This document shows positions 10,040-19,058 of a stretch of DNA of 64,000 nt, in pieces. The translations under genes were made by a program, and so were the position numbers. Below the pieces are notes generated by a model. It was given only the letters and a program-made list of their open reading frames with translations. It was not told the DNA's origin and did not search any database. Source of the stretch: Thermoanaerobacterium butyriciformans (GTDB taxonomy: Bacteria > Bacillota > Thermoanaerobacteria > Thermoanaerobacterales > Thermoanaerobacteraceae). The DNA lies in contig NZ_JAGGLT010000015.1 of the NCBI RefSeq assembly GCF_017874545.1, forward strand, positions 1 through 64,000, in the 5' to 3' direction. Position 1 is the stretch's first letter. The number at the start of each line of letters is the position of its first letter.

Positions 10040-10276
10040 AGGATTTTGAATAATTATGTAGAATAATTATATAAAATACTAAAATTGATGGTTCAAGTAG
10101 TATTTTGTTGTCTACTGTAGGTTATGTAGAATATTCAGGAGATCGAAGACATTGTTCTAGTTTATTTTTTTAGTTTTTTATTTGAAATGAGGAAAATTTA
10201 CAATATTATCAAGATAGCGGCTTGATATTTATTTGTTTTTTAACATAAATCTTATGGCTATATGTGTATGCACATG
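10040..10276 (+). promoter_or_regulatory. Relic CRISPR leader, probable cas promoter region
   Basis: This segment resembles the leader at 4430-4658 in order and spacing. AATTATGTAGAATA is shared, TGTTGTCTAC (10106-10115) matches TGTCGTCTAC (4485-4494), and both then carry an AGATA...GCTTGA element. It ends at a degenerate repeat. It also lies directly ahead of the cas operon, so it may have been kept as a promoter. Confidence 0.7.
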
Positions 10277-10370
10277 GCTTTTAATCTACCTATAAGGATT
10301 TGAAACGATAGAATATGGTCATATTTATTTAAACACAGGAACTTTTAGCCTATCTATATGGAATTAAATA
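10277..10370 (+). CRISPR. Decayed mini-array, two degenerate repeats
   Basis: Positions 10277-10306 match the 30-base repeat at 25 of 30 positions, including TCTACCTAT and TTGAAAC. Positions 10341-10370 match at 22 of 30, including TTTTAGCCTA. They flank a 34-base spacer-like sequence. Spacing and order fit an array that lost function and drifted. The gap up to the first cas gene holds nothing else I can name. Confidence 0.75.
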
Positions 10371-10548
10371 GCAATGTATATACATTTTATACTTCATTGT
10401 CAAAATGTTTTAAGTGAAAAATTGTTTAAGTAAATAGGAAAGATTAACTAAAAATGGGCTTTAATTAAGTTGATTTTAATTTTCAAGTAATAGTTTTAAA
10501 TATTAAAAAAATTACGTAAATAAAAATAACAAGAAGGTGTTTTTAATA

Positions 10549-11535
10549 ATGAGTAAGAAGGAAGTTGTGATTCGATTTGAAACAATAACTCCTTTATGGT
10601 TTGGTGATGCTTGGCAGAAAAATGAGAAGATTCGACCTTCGGCTTTAATGGGAAGTTTGAGGTTTTGGTTTTCTGTATATTGGAAATTTATCAAAATAGG
10701 TCAAATTGAAAATTTGAATGATGAGAATGTTCCTGCAGATAATTTATTAAATTTAAAAAAAGATAAAAAAACTTTTATGGATATTTTATTACAACATATG
10801 CGGGATGGTAATATAGGTGATGATTTTAATTTTGACAAGGAAGTTGATAATGTATTAGATGAATTAGAATTATCTGTTCCTTCGCGAATATTTGGATGTA
10901 CTGGATGGAATAGTAGAGTAGATATAGAGATTTTGGAATATTATACTAAAAAGGTTAATTTGAAAGAAATAGAATTTGATTTTCCAGATAACGTAGGAAG
11001 TGAATTTTGGATAAAAAAGGTTCTTTTTCAAAGCATGAATAATATCAATAGCTATGATGGTTTGAAGGTTAAACTTAAAACTATGTCATATTGGTGGGAT
11101 ACATATCTGAAGGATTTTATTAGGTTTTTTGAAAATAAAATTATTTTTATTGGAGGTAAACTTTCTTTTGGATTTGGATTTGTAAAAATTAAGCTTGAAG
11201 AATCACAGGATACAAAGGGACAGAATGAAAGTATTATTAAAAATGCTAATATTAATAATTTTATGTCAATAAATAAAATAGAAAGAATAAATTATGAAGG
11301 AAATAAAAGTGTTTTAGGTTATAATTTTAAATATTATTTAAGAAAAAGAGAGGGAAAAAGGTTTAGAGAAAAAAATTTTGGTAATCAAGGAAATGCTTCT
11401 AAAATTTATGTATCGCATTTGCAAAAAGAAGATAATAATTCTGTATATCTTATTGTTTTAAATAATTTATATGACAGTTCATCTATTCCTGTTTGGATAG
11501 TTGATAAATATAAAAAACAGCTTAATGAATTATAA
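10549..11535 (+). CDS. cmr1: Cmr1-like RAMP protein, type III effector
   Basis: This 328-residue RAMP protein is the first gene of the effector operon. Residues 11-21 read ETITPLWFGDA and residues 28-45 IRPSALMGSLRFWFSVYW, the Cmr1 signatures. A Gly-rich loop, GGKLSFGFGFVKI, lies near residue 205. In Cmr complexes Cmr1 (Cas7 group) sits at the head of the backbone and contacts target RNA near the crRNA 3' end. I chose the ATG at 10549 because AAGAAGG lies 12 bases upstream. An in-frame GTG 12 bases earlier overlaps that site. The next gene follows after 18 bases. Codon use is extremely AT-rich, as in the whole operon. Confidence 0.85.
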   Translation: MSKKEVVIRFETITPLWFGDAWQKNEKIRPSALMGSLRFWFSVYWKFIKIGQIENLNDENVPADNLLNLKKDKKTFMDILLQHMRDGNIGDDFNFDKEVDNVLDELELSVPSRIFGCTGWNSRVDIEILEYYTKKVNLKEIEFDFPDNVGSEFWIKKVLFQSMNNINSYDGLKVKLKTMSYWWDTYLKDFIRFFENKIIFIGGKLSFGFGFVKIKLEESQDTKGQNESIIKNANINNFMSINKIERINYEGNKSVLGYNFKYYLRKREGKRFREKNFGNQGNASKIYVSHLQKEDNNSVYLIVLNNLYDSSSIPVWIVDKYKKQLNEL

Positions 11536-11553
11536 AAAAGGAAGTGTAGTAAA

Positions 11554-12657
11554 ATGCCAACATATGATTCTTTTGTAGAATATAAAAATGATAAAAATCA
11601 ACTTTTAAGCGAATGCGAAAAAAAAGTAAAGTCTTTTATAATTTTGAAATATGGTTTTGTTAATGGTAGAGAAAAGGAATTGGAGAATTTCAAAAAAAAC
11701 AATAAAATTTATTATATAGAGGATAAAAATGGAATACAGAATATATCAGGAATTTTCGATAGTTATGAGGATGTTAGCGAATATATTAAAAAACTTTTTC
11801 CATATTCATTTATTATTTGGTCAAAATTTAAATTAAGCCAACCATATTTCTCAAAAGATGATGATGATTTTTATATAATCTCAAATCCTGTATTAAAAGA
11901 AAAAGCTTTTAAAATGCCAATGATACGAGGAAGTGGATGGAAAGGTTCTCTGGCTAATGCTTTCAAAGACTTAATTAATGAAAGTTTTGAAGTAGGCGAG
12001 AATGAGAGAAATCGAACTTTAATAGAAAGCTATATTAGAATTTTTGGTACAGGATCAGAATATATTAAAGATTTAGAGTATTATTATAGAAAAAGATTAG
12101 AAGATGAAGCTTATAATATAAATGATTTAAAAGATTCATTATTTAAACTATTACTTTTTGAATTTGGCATCAAATTAACAAAGGAAATGTTAGAGAATAT
12201 AAGAAAAGCCAATACTAAAGAAAAAATTTTTAGTATATTAAATAATGAATATTGTTCGAAAATTGAATCTATAAGTACGCATAAAGGAAGGGCTATATTC
12301 TATCCAACGTATTTTGATAGACTATCGCTGGAAGTGATTAATCCTCATGATAGAAGGAAAAGAGCAGGTACACAGCCTATTTATTATGAAGTGGTTCCTG
12401 AAAGTACAGAAGGGATATTACAGATTATATACATTCCGTTTGATGGTATATTAAAGGAAAAAGAAGTATTAAAGAATGAAGTAGAAAATGATTTGAACAA
12501 TCTTTTATTAGCAGTTGAAAAATTATCACAAAGTGGAATAGGTGCAAAAACAAAACTTGGATGGGGAACTTTTGAACTTAGTGAAAAATATTATTATGTG
12601 AATGAAGATTTAGAGATAAAAGAGGAACTTAAAGAAAAAGGGTGGTTAAAATGCTAG
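11554..12657 (+). CDS. Cmr6-like RAMP protein
   Basis: This 367-residue protein of the RAMP (Cas7-group) type is divergent but most like Cmr6. Residues 121-137 read MPMIRGSGWKGSLANAF, the substrate-site motif of RAMPs. Near residue 265 is FYPTYFDRLSLEVINPH, and residues 328-340 read GIGAKTKLGWGTF, the typical Cmr6 C-terminal Gly-rich loop. Cmr6 caps the backbone filament. The first 90 residues are an extra, poorly conserved part. Its stop overlaps the start of the large-subunit gene by seven bases, which implies translational coupling. An assignment to another Cas7-group RAMP is possible. Confidence 0.65.
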   Translation: MPTYDSFVEYKNDKNQLLSECEKKVKSFIILKYGFVNGREKELENFKKNNKIYYIEDKNGIQNISGIFDSYEDVSEYIKKLFPYSFIIWSKFKLSQPYFSKDDDDFYIISNPVLKEKAFKMPMIRGSGWKGSLANAFKDLINESFEVGENERNRTLIESYIRIFGTGSEYIKDLEYYYRKRLEDEAYNINDLKDSLFKLLLFEFGIKLTKEMLENIRKANTKEKIFSILNNEYCSKIESISTHKGRAIFYPTYFDRLSLEVINPHDRRKRAGTQPIYYEVVPESTEGILQIIYIPFDGILKEKEVLKNEVENDLNNLLLAVEKLSQSGIGAKTKLGWGTFELSEKYYYVNEDLEIKEELKEKGWLKC

Positions 12658-15600
12658 AATTGAATTTGGAAAACTTAAAAGATTATAGAGATGAGATTTT
12701 AAAAGCTGAGGCAGTTTCTTTAATAGCTTTATGGAATAAGGTGAGCCCAAATGATCAAAATAAAGCAAATATTAATATAAATTATAATTACTTAAGTAGT
12801 TTAGAGAATTATTTAAAAAATAAGAATATTAAGATTTTAAGCAAAGCATTTGATTTATGGGAGGATTTTTTAAATAATTGGAGAGAACGGAGTGGAAAAA
12901 ATGCTCCACAAGAAATACTACGAATATTGTATAGAGATGGAGAGGGTTTAAATTCTGGTATAGAAAAAGGTTCACCAAATGAAAATATTAAAGTGGAACC
13001 GGAGAATAAAAGATGGTTATCAAATACATTTGGAGGGTTTAAAACACATATATATTATACTAATAGAACTTCAGTAGAAGTTGAAGCTGTTATTGCAAAT
13101 ATAATAAGTATTCTTAATGCTTTGATAGATTCTTCAACAATTGATTGGGAAACTTTAAAAATATTTAAAAAAGAATTATATTTATTTTTATCTAATTTAT
13201 TAAGTGATGATAGATTTCCTGTTAACGATGTTTCTCTATGGGAACAATCTTATATGGCTACTTCTATGTTTAAAGCTAACTTATCTAATTTAGTTCTAAA
13301 GGATGATTTTAATATTCCTAATAGAGATTTTGCAAGATGGCGTATCCTAGGAATACAATATGATAAACTCGGCCTTGCAGAAAAGGCTTATAAACCACAG
13401 CAAATACAATGGTATAGGGAGAAAGCAAGAGAAATTGATGAAGAAATTAAAAAACTTTTAGAATATAAATATCCTGTAGGAAATGAGATATATCGTGATG
13501 AAACTGGAATATATTTTTTGGTTGGTGAAGGTTTAGGAGAAGATTTGGATGTAGGTAATTTAGCAGAGCTAAAAGGCAATTTAAGAAAATTAAAAGATGA
13601 AATTATAAGTATTTTTAAAGAAAAATCTTTGGATGAATTTTTTCCATCAATCTATCTTACTAAGGCTTCAAGAGGTCTTATGAATTTAGGCTATCTTCTT
13701 GGAAAAGCAAAGGAAAATTTTTTAAAAGTGGACTGGAGCAAGAAAGAAATTGATATATGTGTAGAAAAATCAGAGAGTGGAAAAGCAAAAGGTGTTTGTC
13801 AAGTTTGCGGACAAAGACTGGTGTTTGAATTAGATAGAAAAGATGAAGATAAAAACATTTGTAGTGTGTGTTATGAAAACAAAACTAAAGGAAGAATTGA
13901 TAACTGGCTTTGTAACAGAAATGATGAGACAATATGGATGGATGAATTAAGAGATAAAAATGACAGAGTTGCACTTGTAACAATGAAATTTGAACTCTAT
14001 GACTGGTTGAGAGGTGATATGCTAAATAGTTTGTTGGTGAGAAAAGAGGATTTTGATACTTATATTAGTTTAATAAAAAAATTGTTGAATTTGATAAAAG
14101 AGCAATTACAAAAAGAAGATTTAAAAAGTTTAGAAATTGGTATAACAGAAGAAGATGAAATAAAAGAATTTTTATCTTTGTATGAAAAAAAAGCATTTTA
14201 TGAGCCTTTTGAAGAGATATATAATAAATTAAAAAAAAATAAGAATATTGATAATCTCCCAAGTAAATATAAAGATTCTTCAAAGCATTTATTTGAAGAA
14301 GAATGGATTAAATATTTTTCTTTTTTTGACAAAGATAATAAAATGATAATAACAAATAAAAAGGAAAACAAAACGGCAAGTATTCAAGATTATTTGACAC
14401 ATAATGGTGCGAAAGGACATTTATATAAAATATTTGCAATAAATTATTTAATTAGGCAAATTAACAATACTATACTTGAACGTTCCTTTTGTGATATATG
14501 GGAGAATTTTATATACAAAGAATTATATGATTGGGATTATAATCTTAATATACCTGCAAAACAAAAAATAGACTTTGATGAAAAAACTATTTATTGGACT
14601 CGATTAACTGATTCAGACATAGAATTTCTATCTACGCTTATTCTCCAGTTCCTTCTTCGCAAAAATCCCTCTCCGGCAAGATTAAGAAGGATTTGGGAGA
14701 CTACAAGAGAATTTTTTGAAGATATTAAAGAAAATATATGTGATTACGCTGGTATACCGGAAAGAAGAAAAAGAAGATTTTATTGGAAAGATAAAGATAT
14801 TGATGATGGCGAATATTATGACGGACAAGCGATATTTTGGGCGCATAACAAGAAAATTTATTTAATTTCTTATTTAGCTAACAATTATGCTTATGAAGTA
14901 GAGAATATTGAAGATTTAAAAAATAAAAAAGGAGATGAAGGTTTTGATAATATTAGAAGGTATTATGATGATAAAAAAGTGAAAATATCTTTAAAGTGGT
15001 CGGAAGCAAAAGTGGAGGATTACCATCCCTATATGTCAATTATTGATCCAACGCCAATTAGTTGGCAATTTATTATACCTGCAGAATATTTACCAAATTT
15101 TATAGATAATGCGATGAAAAAATATAATGAAGATTTTAAATTTGTCTATGGTAAGCTTCCTTTACACATTGGAGCTATAATTCAGGACTACAAAAAACCA
15201 TTGTATGTTGGTGTAAAGGCTTTAAGAAGGATTAGAAGAGATCTTAAAAATACAAAAATATTAATGATTGAAGCAAAAGCATCTAAAATTAAAGAAAAAT
15301 TGAATTGTCAAAAAGGTGAAGAGAAAATAAATAATACTAGAAGTTATTATTCCTTATATTGGGGAACCCACAATAAAGGTTATGAATTTTACATAAAACC
15401 GGATACCAATTTTAAGAAGATGATATGTGATATTGAACATATTGGCGATAATGAGAATGTGTTTATTATCCCAAATACTTTTGATTTTGAATTTTTAGAT
15501 GCAAATTTTAGAAGAAATGATATTTACTATATAGAAAATGAAAATGGCGATGCAAACAGCGAGAAAGGTGGAAAGAGAAGATTATATATAAAAAGGCAAA

Positions 15601-15950
15601 GACCATATAATATTGAAGAATATTGGACTAAATTTAAAAAATTTAGGGATTTATTTGGAGGGAAAAATAGCAAAAGTATTAGAACTACTAAATTACACAA
15701 TTTAATTTCTGTAATTTATGATAAGATTGATGATTCCGAAAAATTTAAGGAGTATCTTGCTGCAAGTTTTATAAATATTCTTGATCTAAAGAAAGATGTT
15801 GAATTGAGAAACGGTATTGCAGATATTTTGGAAGTAAATGCAGACAATGGCAATTTTTATACGGAATTAAAAGATAAAATGACTGAAGAAAATTTAATGT
15901 TAATTTTGGATATGTTTGATTTTTGGCATAAATCATTGAAGGAGGTATAA
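12651..15950 (+). CDS. csx11: Csx11/Cas10-like large subunit, subtype III-C
   Basis: This 1099-residue protein occupies the Cas10 position and has the size and layout of Csx11, the III-C signature. A zinc-knuckle motif has Cys pairs near residues 383/386 and 404/407 (CQVCG, CSVCY). A divergent palm segment, RVALVTMKFELYDWLRGDML, follows. Further on comes PTPISWQFIIPAEYLP and then GKLPLHIGAIIQ. I find no GGDD cyclase motif. The N-terminal region expected to read like ALLHDIGK reads SLIALWNK, and the second motif, usually NDVTLWDHS in my memory of the family, reads NDVSLWEQS. Both nuclease histidines thus appear lost. The ATG at 12651 follows AAAGGGTGG. Confidence 0.75.
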   Translation: MLELNLENLKDYRDEILKAEAVSLIALWNKVSPNDQNKANININYNYLSSLENYLKNKNIKILSKAFDLWEDFLNNWRERSGKNAPQEILRILYRDGEGLNSGIEKGSPNENIKVEPENKRWLSNTFGGFKTHIYYTNRTSVEVEAVIANIISILNALIDSSTIDWETLKIFKKELYLFLSNLLSDDRFPVNDVSLWEQSYMATSMFKANLSNLVLKDDFNIPNRDFARWRILGIQYDKLGLAEKAYKPQQIQWYREKAREIDEEIKKLLEYKYPVGNEIYRDETGIYFLVGEGLGEDLDVGNLAELKGNLRKLKDEIISIFKEKSLDEFFPSIYLTKASRGLMNLGYLLGKAKENFLKVDWSKKEIDICVEKSESGKAKGVCQVCGQRLVFELDRKDEDKNICSVCYENKTKGRIDNWLCNRNDETIWMDELRDKNDRVALVTMKFELYDWLRGDMLNSLLVRKEDFDTYISLIKKLLNLIKEQLQKEDLKSLEIGITEEDEIKEFLSLYEKKAFYEPFEEIYNKLKKNKNIDNLPSKYKDSSKHLFEEEWIKYFSFFDKDNKMIITNKKENKTASIQDYLTHNGAKGHLYKIFAINYLIRQINNTILERSFCDIWENFIYKELYDWDYNLNIPAKQKIDFDEKTIYWTRLTDSDIEFLSTLILQFLLRKNPSPARLRRIWETTREFFEDIKENICDYAGIPERRKRRFYWKDKDIDDGEYYDGQAIFWAHNKKIYLISYLANNYAYEVENIEDLKNKKGDEGFDNIRRYYDDKKVKISLKWSEAKVEDYHPYMSIIDPTPISWQFIIPAEYLPNFIDNAMKKYNEDFKFVYGKLPLHIGAIIQDYKKPLYVGVKALRRIRRDLKNTKILMIEAKASKIKEKLNCQKGEEKINNTRSYYSLYWGTHNKGYEFYIKPDTNFKKMICDIEHIGDNENVFIIPNTFDFEFLDANFRRNDIYYIENENGDANSEKGGKRRLYIKRQRPYNIEEYWTKFKKFRDLFGGKNSKSIRTTKLHNLISVIYDKIDDSEKFKEYLAASFINILDLKKDVELRNGIADILEVNADNGNFYTELKDKMTEENLMLILDMFDFWHKSLKEV

Positions 15951-15954
15951 AACA

Positions 15955-17034
15955 ATGTGTGAAAATACAAATAGATTTGATAAAGAGGTTAAAATTTATA
16001 GTATGGCGATGGACCCAATTTATGTTGGAACAGGAGGATATACAATAGGGCGGGTTGATAATACAATTGTAAGGGATCCAATAAATAGACTTCCTAAAAT
16101 TCTTGGTTCAAGTATAGCAGGGACTTGGAGGTATTATGTGGCCCTAAAAATCCATGAATTTTTTGAAGATGACAAGATGCGAATTAAAAAAAGTGAAAGA
16201 AGAGATAAGAAGTTAGAGGAAATTTTTATTCAAAATTCACCAAAATGGGTTGTGAAATTTGAAGGCAATAGGTATGCAGGAATAAAATGTGCAGGACATG
16301 ATGACTTATCTACTGCTACTTTAGAGGAAAGCAGGGAAAAAGAAACTGGTCATTGTGGGCATTGCATAGTTTGCAAAGGCTTTGGATTTTCGAAAAAAGA
16401 CATAAGTTGGCAAGGTATGATGTATTTTAGTGATTTAAACATTTTGTTTTTTCCCGTATTTACAAGATTAGGCACTAAATGGATTACTACAGAGGAAATA
16501 TTGCAAAATACAGATTTATATAATGGTGAAGTAAAAGCTGATAACAATGGAAACAGTGAGTATATTTATGCGTTAAAAGAGATAGAAAAAGGAAGAGAAA
16601 GTGGTCATATAAATATTGGATGGCTTCATTTACCTTATAAAATAAAAAATATGTCAATAAATTTAGACAAAATTAAAATTGATAAATTTAAGTTAAATTA
16701 TGAAGATATTATTATTGTATCAAAAGAAATATTTTCACAGATTGTAAACTCTAATCTTGAGGTTAGGACTTCTGTATCTATAGATCCGATAACAGGAGCG
16801 GCAAAGGAAGGAGCATTATTTACTTCAGAAGCAATTCCGCGGGGAACGATATTTTACGGTGATTTAAGAATATTTGATAAATCAACTTTTGAGGGGTTAG
16901 ATAAAATAAAAGATTTACCTAATTATGATATGCTAAAAGATGCGCTAAATGATTCTAAGCACTTTTTTGAAACTTTAGGTATTGGTGGTATGACAACAAG
17001 GGGATTTGGCAGATTAAAAATTGACTTTGAGTAA
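15955..17034 (+). CDS. cmr4: Cmr4-like backbone RAMP, probable target-RNA nuclease
   Basis: This 359-residue protein has clear Cmr4 features. Residues 18-28 read AMDPIYVGTGG, residues 33-56 contain VDNTIVRDP and KILGSSIAG, and residues 154-160 read GMMYFSD, followed by ILFFPVFT. Asp35 in the VDN segment is at the place of the catalytic Asp of Cmr4/Csm3 subunits, which cut target RNA at six-base intervals. An insertion at about residues 112-140 holds four Cys (112, 134, 137, 140) and His residues in a GHCGHCIVC cluster, so a metal site is likely. GGAGG lies 11 bases before the ATG and four bases after the large-subunit stop. Confidence 0.82.
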   Translation: MCENTNRFDKEVKIYSMAMDPIYVGTGGYTIGRVDNTIVRDPINRLPKILGSSIAGTWRYYVALKIHEFFEDDKMRIKKSERRDKKLEEIFIQNSPKWVVKFEGNRYAGIKCAGHDDLSTATLEESREKETGHCGHCIVCKGFGFSKKDISWQGMMYFSDLNILFFPVFTRLGTKWITTEEILQNTDLYNGEVKADNNGNSEYIYALKEIEKGRESGHINIGWLHLPYKIKNMSINLDKIKIDKFKLNYEDIIIVSKEIFSQIVNSNLEVRTSVSIDPITGAAKEGALFTSEAIPRGTIFYGDLRIFDKSTFEGLDKIKDLPNYDMLKDALNDSKHFFETLGIGGMTTRGFGRLKIDFE

Positions 17035-17101
17035 GAAGATTGGAAGTTTAGAGGATTAACTTATATTGCATTGATTTGCAAAATAGAGGAGGGAATAATT
17101 A

Positions 17102-17617
17102 ATGGAAAATGATAATTTAGAAAGTGCTATAAATCAAATTGCTTTTGAATTTGTTAATGAGAGGATTTTAGATACAAATGAAATAAATAAACTTTTAGGT
17201 GTTCTTTCTAATGATGGAGTTTATGCTATGTGGGTGTATGCATTAGATAAAATTGGCTGCAATTTTTCCTCTGATAAGAATAAATTGGAAGGTGTTCGTG
17301 TCTTTAAATTATTAAAAAAAATTGCTGAGTTAGATAAGTACGTAACGAACTCCTTAAATTATGAAAACTTGATTAAAGAGATTTCTGATTTAGGACAAGA
17401 AATTGATAAAATAAATTCAAATATAAAAAATAGTGAGGAGAGAAAGATAGAACATTTAAAGAAAGAAAAAAATAAAAAAGAAGAAGAAAGACGGGAAAAG
17501 CTAAATGAATATTTTATTAATTTAGCAAATAAATTAGAAACGCTTCTTTTCTTTAAAGACATTTTAGAAAAGACATTAATTTATGCACGTTACCATGCAA
17601 AGGCTATGGAGGAATAA
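17102..17617 (+). CDS. cmr5: Cmr5-like small subunit (Cas11)
   Basis: This 171-residue, almost wholly helical protein sits in the usual cmr5 position. The N-terminal part, LSNDGVYAMWVYAL (about residues 35-48), and the C-terminal EKTLIYARYHAKAM match Cmr5 spacing. Between them, about residues 85-145, lies a long charged coiled coil rich in Glu and Lys, so the protein is longer than the common 120-150 residues. Small subunits line the belly of the type III complex and hold the target strand. A 67-base gap with a GAGGAGGG site separates it from cmr4. Confidence 0.75.
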   Translation: MENDNLESAINQIAFEFVNERILDTNEINKLLGVLSNDGVYAMWVYALDKIGCNFSSDKNKLEGVRVFKLLKKIAELDKYVTNSLNYENLIKEISDLGQEIDKINSNIKNSEERKIEHLKKEKNKKEEERREKLNEYFINLANKLETLLFFKDILEKTLIYARYHAKAMEE

Positions 17618-17619
17618 AA

Positions 17620-18516
17620 ATGAGGTGGTATAAACTAATTTTTAAGCAGAACCAGCCTATACATATTGGTTCAATTGAGTGGGGTGTTATAAACGAAACC
17701 GAGATTTTTATACCTGGTTGGACTATGTGGGGGGCTTTAACTAATCAGTATTTAAGGACAAGAGGATTTAACGAAATTGACAAAGCTAAAAGGATATTTG
17801 AACATATTACTAACTTTTATCCTGGTGTAAAATGCGAAAAAGATGAATGTTCAAATATCGATCCTTTATTTCCTAAATATAAAGAAGGAAATTTTTACAT
17901 AGGAGATTATTTTGAGGAACAATTTAAATTTGAATTTGTGGATACTATTGTATCAACCGCAGTAGAACCACTATCAAGGAAAGCAAAAGATGAAAGTCTT
18001 CATGAATTTGAATTTGTATTGCCAATGTCAAAACAGAATAGAAGCGGTTCGAAACAGCTTTATTGGATAGGATTAATTGGGCTGGAAGATGGCGTAATTG
18101 AGAAGGTTAAAAACTTTTTTAAAACTTCTTTTAAGATATATATTGGTGGAGACGCTAAATATGGTTTTGGTGAATTGGAGCTAATTTACATTAATGAACT
18201 AAACGATGGAGAGAGAGACCTATACGAAGAACTTAAAAAATGGGGTTTGAATGAAAATGGTTATTTGTTTCTAGATGATAGCGGGGATAGTTTGATTTTA
18301 AAGCAGTTTTTTGAATTTTCACCCAAAGTAAAATTTGAAGGAGAAATCAAATTACTTGTAGAATCCGACTTTACTCAAAATATCCCTAGAGTTCTAAATG
18401 CAGGTTATTTTGTGAATATAGGCAGTGAAATGATTAAAGGTGATAAAAATTCAAAGAATAGTGAGGAACTAAAAAATTACCAACTTTTTAAAGGAAAATT
18501 AATAAAAATTGGATAG
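17620..18516 (+). CDS. RAMP-superfamily protein, candidate Cas5/Cmr3 subunit
   Basis: This is the last gene of the effector operon, 298 residues, starting two bases after the cmr5 stop. The N-terminal part reads KLIFKQNQPIHIG, followed by IFIPGWTMWGALTNQYL (29-45), the RAMP substrate-site motif. A Gly-rich loop, IYIGGDAKYGFGELEL (173-188), follows a ferredoxin-like fold. A Cmr3-like Cas5-group subunit would otherwise be missing from the complex, so I infer that role, which is to bind the crRNA 5' handle. The sequence itself is too divergent to prove it, and another Cas7-like RAMP is the alternative. Confidence 0.6.
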   Translation: MRWYKLIFKQNQPIHIGSIEWGVINETEIFIPGWTMWGALTNQYLRTRGFNEIDKAKRIFEHITNFYPGVKCEKDECSNIDPLFPKYKEGNFYIGDYFEEQFKFEFVDTIVSTAVEPLSRKAKDESLHEFEFVLPMSKQNRSGSKQLYWIGLIGLEDGVIEKVKNFFKTSFKIYIGGDAKYGFGELELIYINELNDGERDLYEELKKWGLNENGYLFLDDSGDSLILKQFFEFSPKVKFEGEIKLLVESDFTQNIPRVLNAGYFVNIGSEMIKGDKNSKNSEELKNYQLFKGKLIKIG

Positions 18517-18632
18517 TTTTTGATGAAAACAATAGTAAGTTATTATTTTACATGGCTTTTATTAATGCTAACTAAACTTCTTCTTTTAAGGAAACGACTT
18601 TTGAGTTAGTAGGGAGTGAGGTGAAAAGTGGA

Positions 18633-18692
18633 ATGAATGAAATTATTTATTACGGTGCATATGGTTCAAATTTACTAAAAAGAAAACATTAA
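18633..18692 (+). pseudogene. Truncated gamma-glutamylcyclotransferase-like fragment
   Basis: MNEIIYYGAYGSNLL is the N-terminal signature of the AIG2/GGCT fold family, but the frame stops after 19 residues. Downstream (up to about 18835) short open frames exist in other phases without a recognisable continuation. The remaining 540-base gap between the cas operon and the SEC-C gene holds only two hairpins. It is probably a remnant left by deletion. Confidence 0.55.
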
Positions 18693-18849
18693 GAATCTTT
18701 TATAGAAATGTTGGGATAAGGTATTCCCCCTTGCATATGGCACTTCGGGAAAACCCCATACAATCTTTTTTCAATATTAACTTTGAATACAACGGTAAAT
18801 TCTTGAAAATTTCCATAAAGACAGAAAAAGATTCTTGATGTAGATAGGA

Positions 18850-18889
18850 GTAGAGTACGTTCATAATTATGAATGATACGCCTCTACTA
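18850..18889. repeat. Imperfect inverted repeat
   Basis: GTAGAG and CTCTAC enclose a palindromic centre, TTCATAATTATGAA. No T-run follows. It may be a small transposon end or an RNA hairpin. I cannot assign a function. Confidence 0.35.
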
Positions 18890-18986
18890 CCATAAATATG
18901 TACAAATTTTTTGTGTTCAGCTATATTGCGATAAATTGATTAAGTAGTTTTAGCGAATTATAACGAAATAATTATTAATTGGAATA

Positions 18987-19020
18987 AAAACACATTGCAT
19001 AGCTTGCAGATGTGTTTTTT
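18987..19020 (+). terminator. Bidirectional terminator between cas operon and SEC-C gene
   Basis: AACACAT-TGCA pairs with TGCA-G-ATGTGTT and is flanked by A5 on the left and T6 on the right. It can stop transcription from the cas side and, on the other strand, from the SEC-C gene. Confidence 0.6.
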
Positions 19021-19058
19021 ATAATATACTTTCATTTGTGCATTTAATGAATACAACG

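Noticed and set aside
10549-18516. Assignment of the effector operon to ordinary subtype III-B
   Set aside because: The large subunit lacks GGDD and has Csx11-like segments, and the RAMP order differs from the usual cmr1-cmr2-cmr3-cmr4-cmr5-cmr6. III-C fits better.
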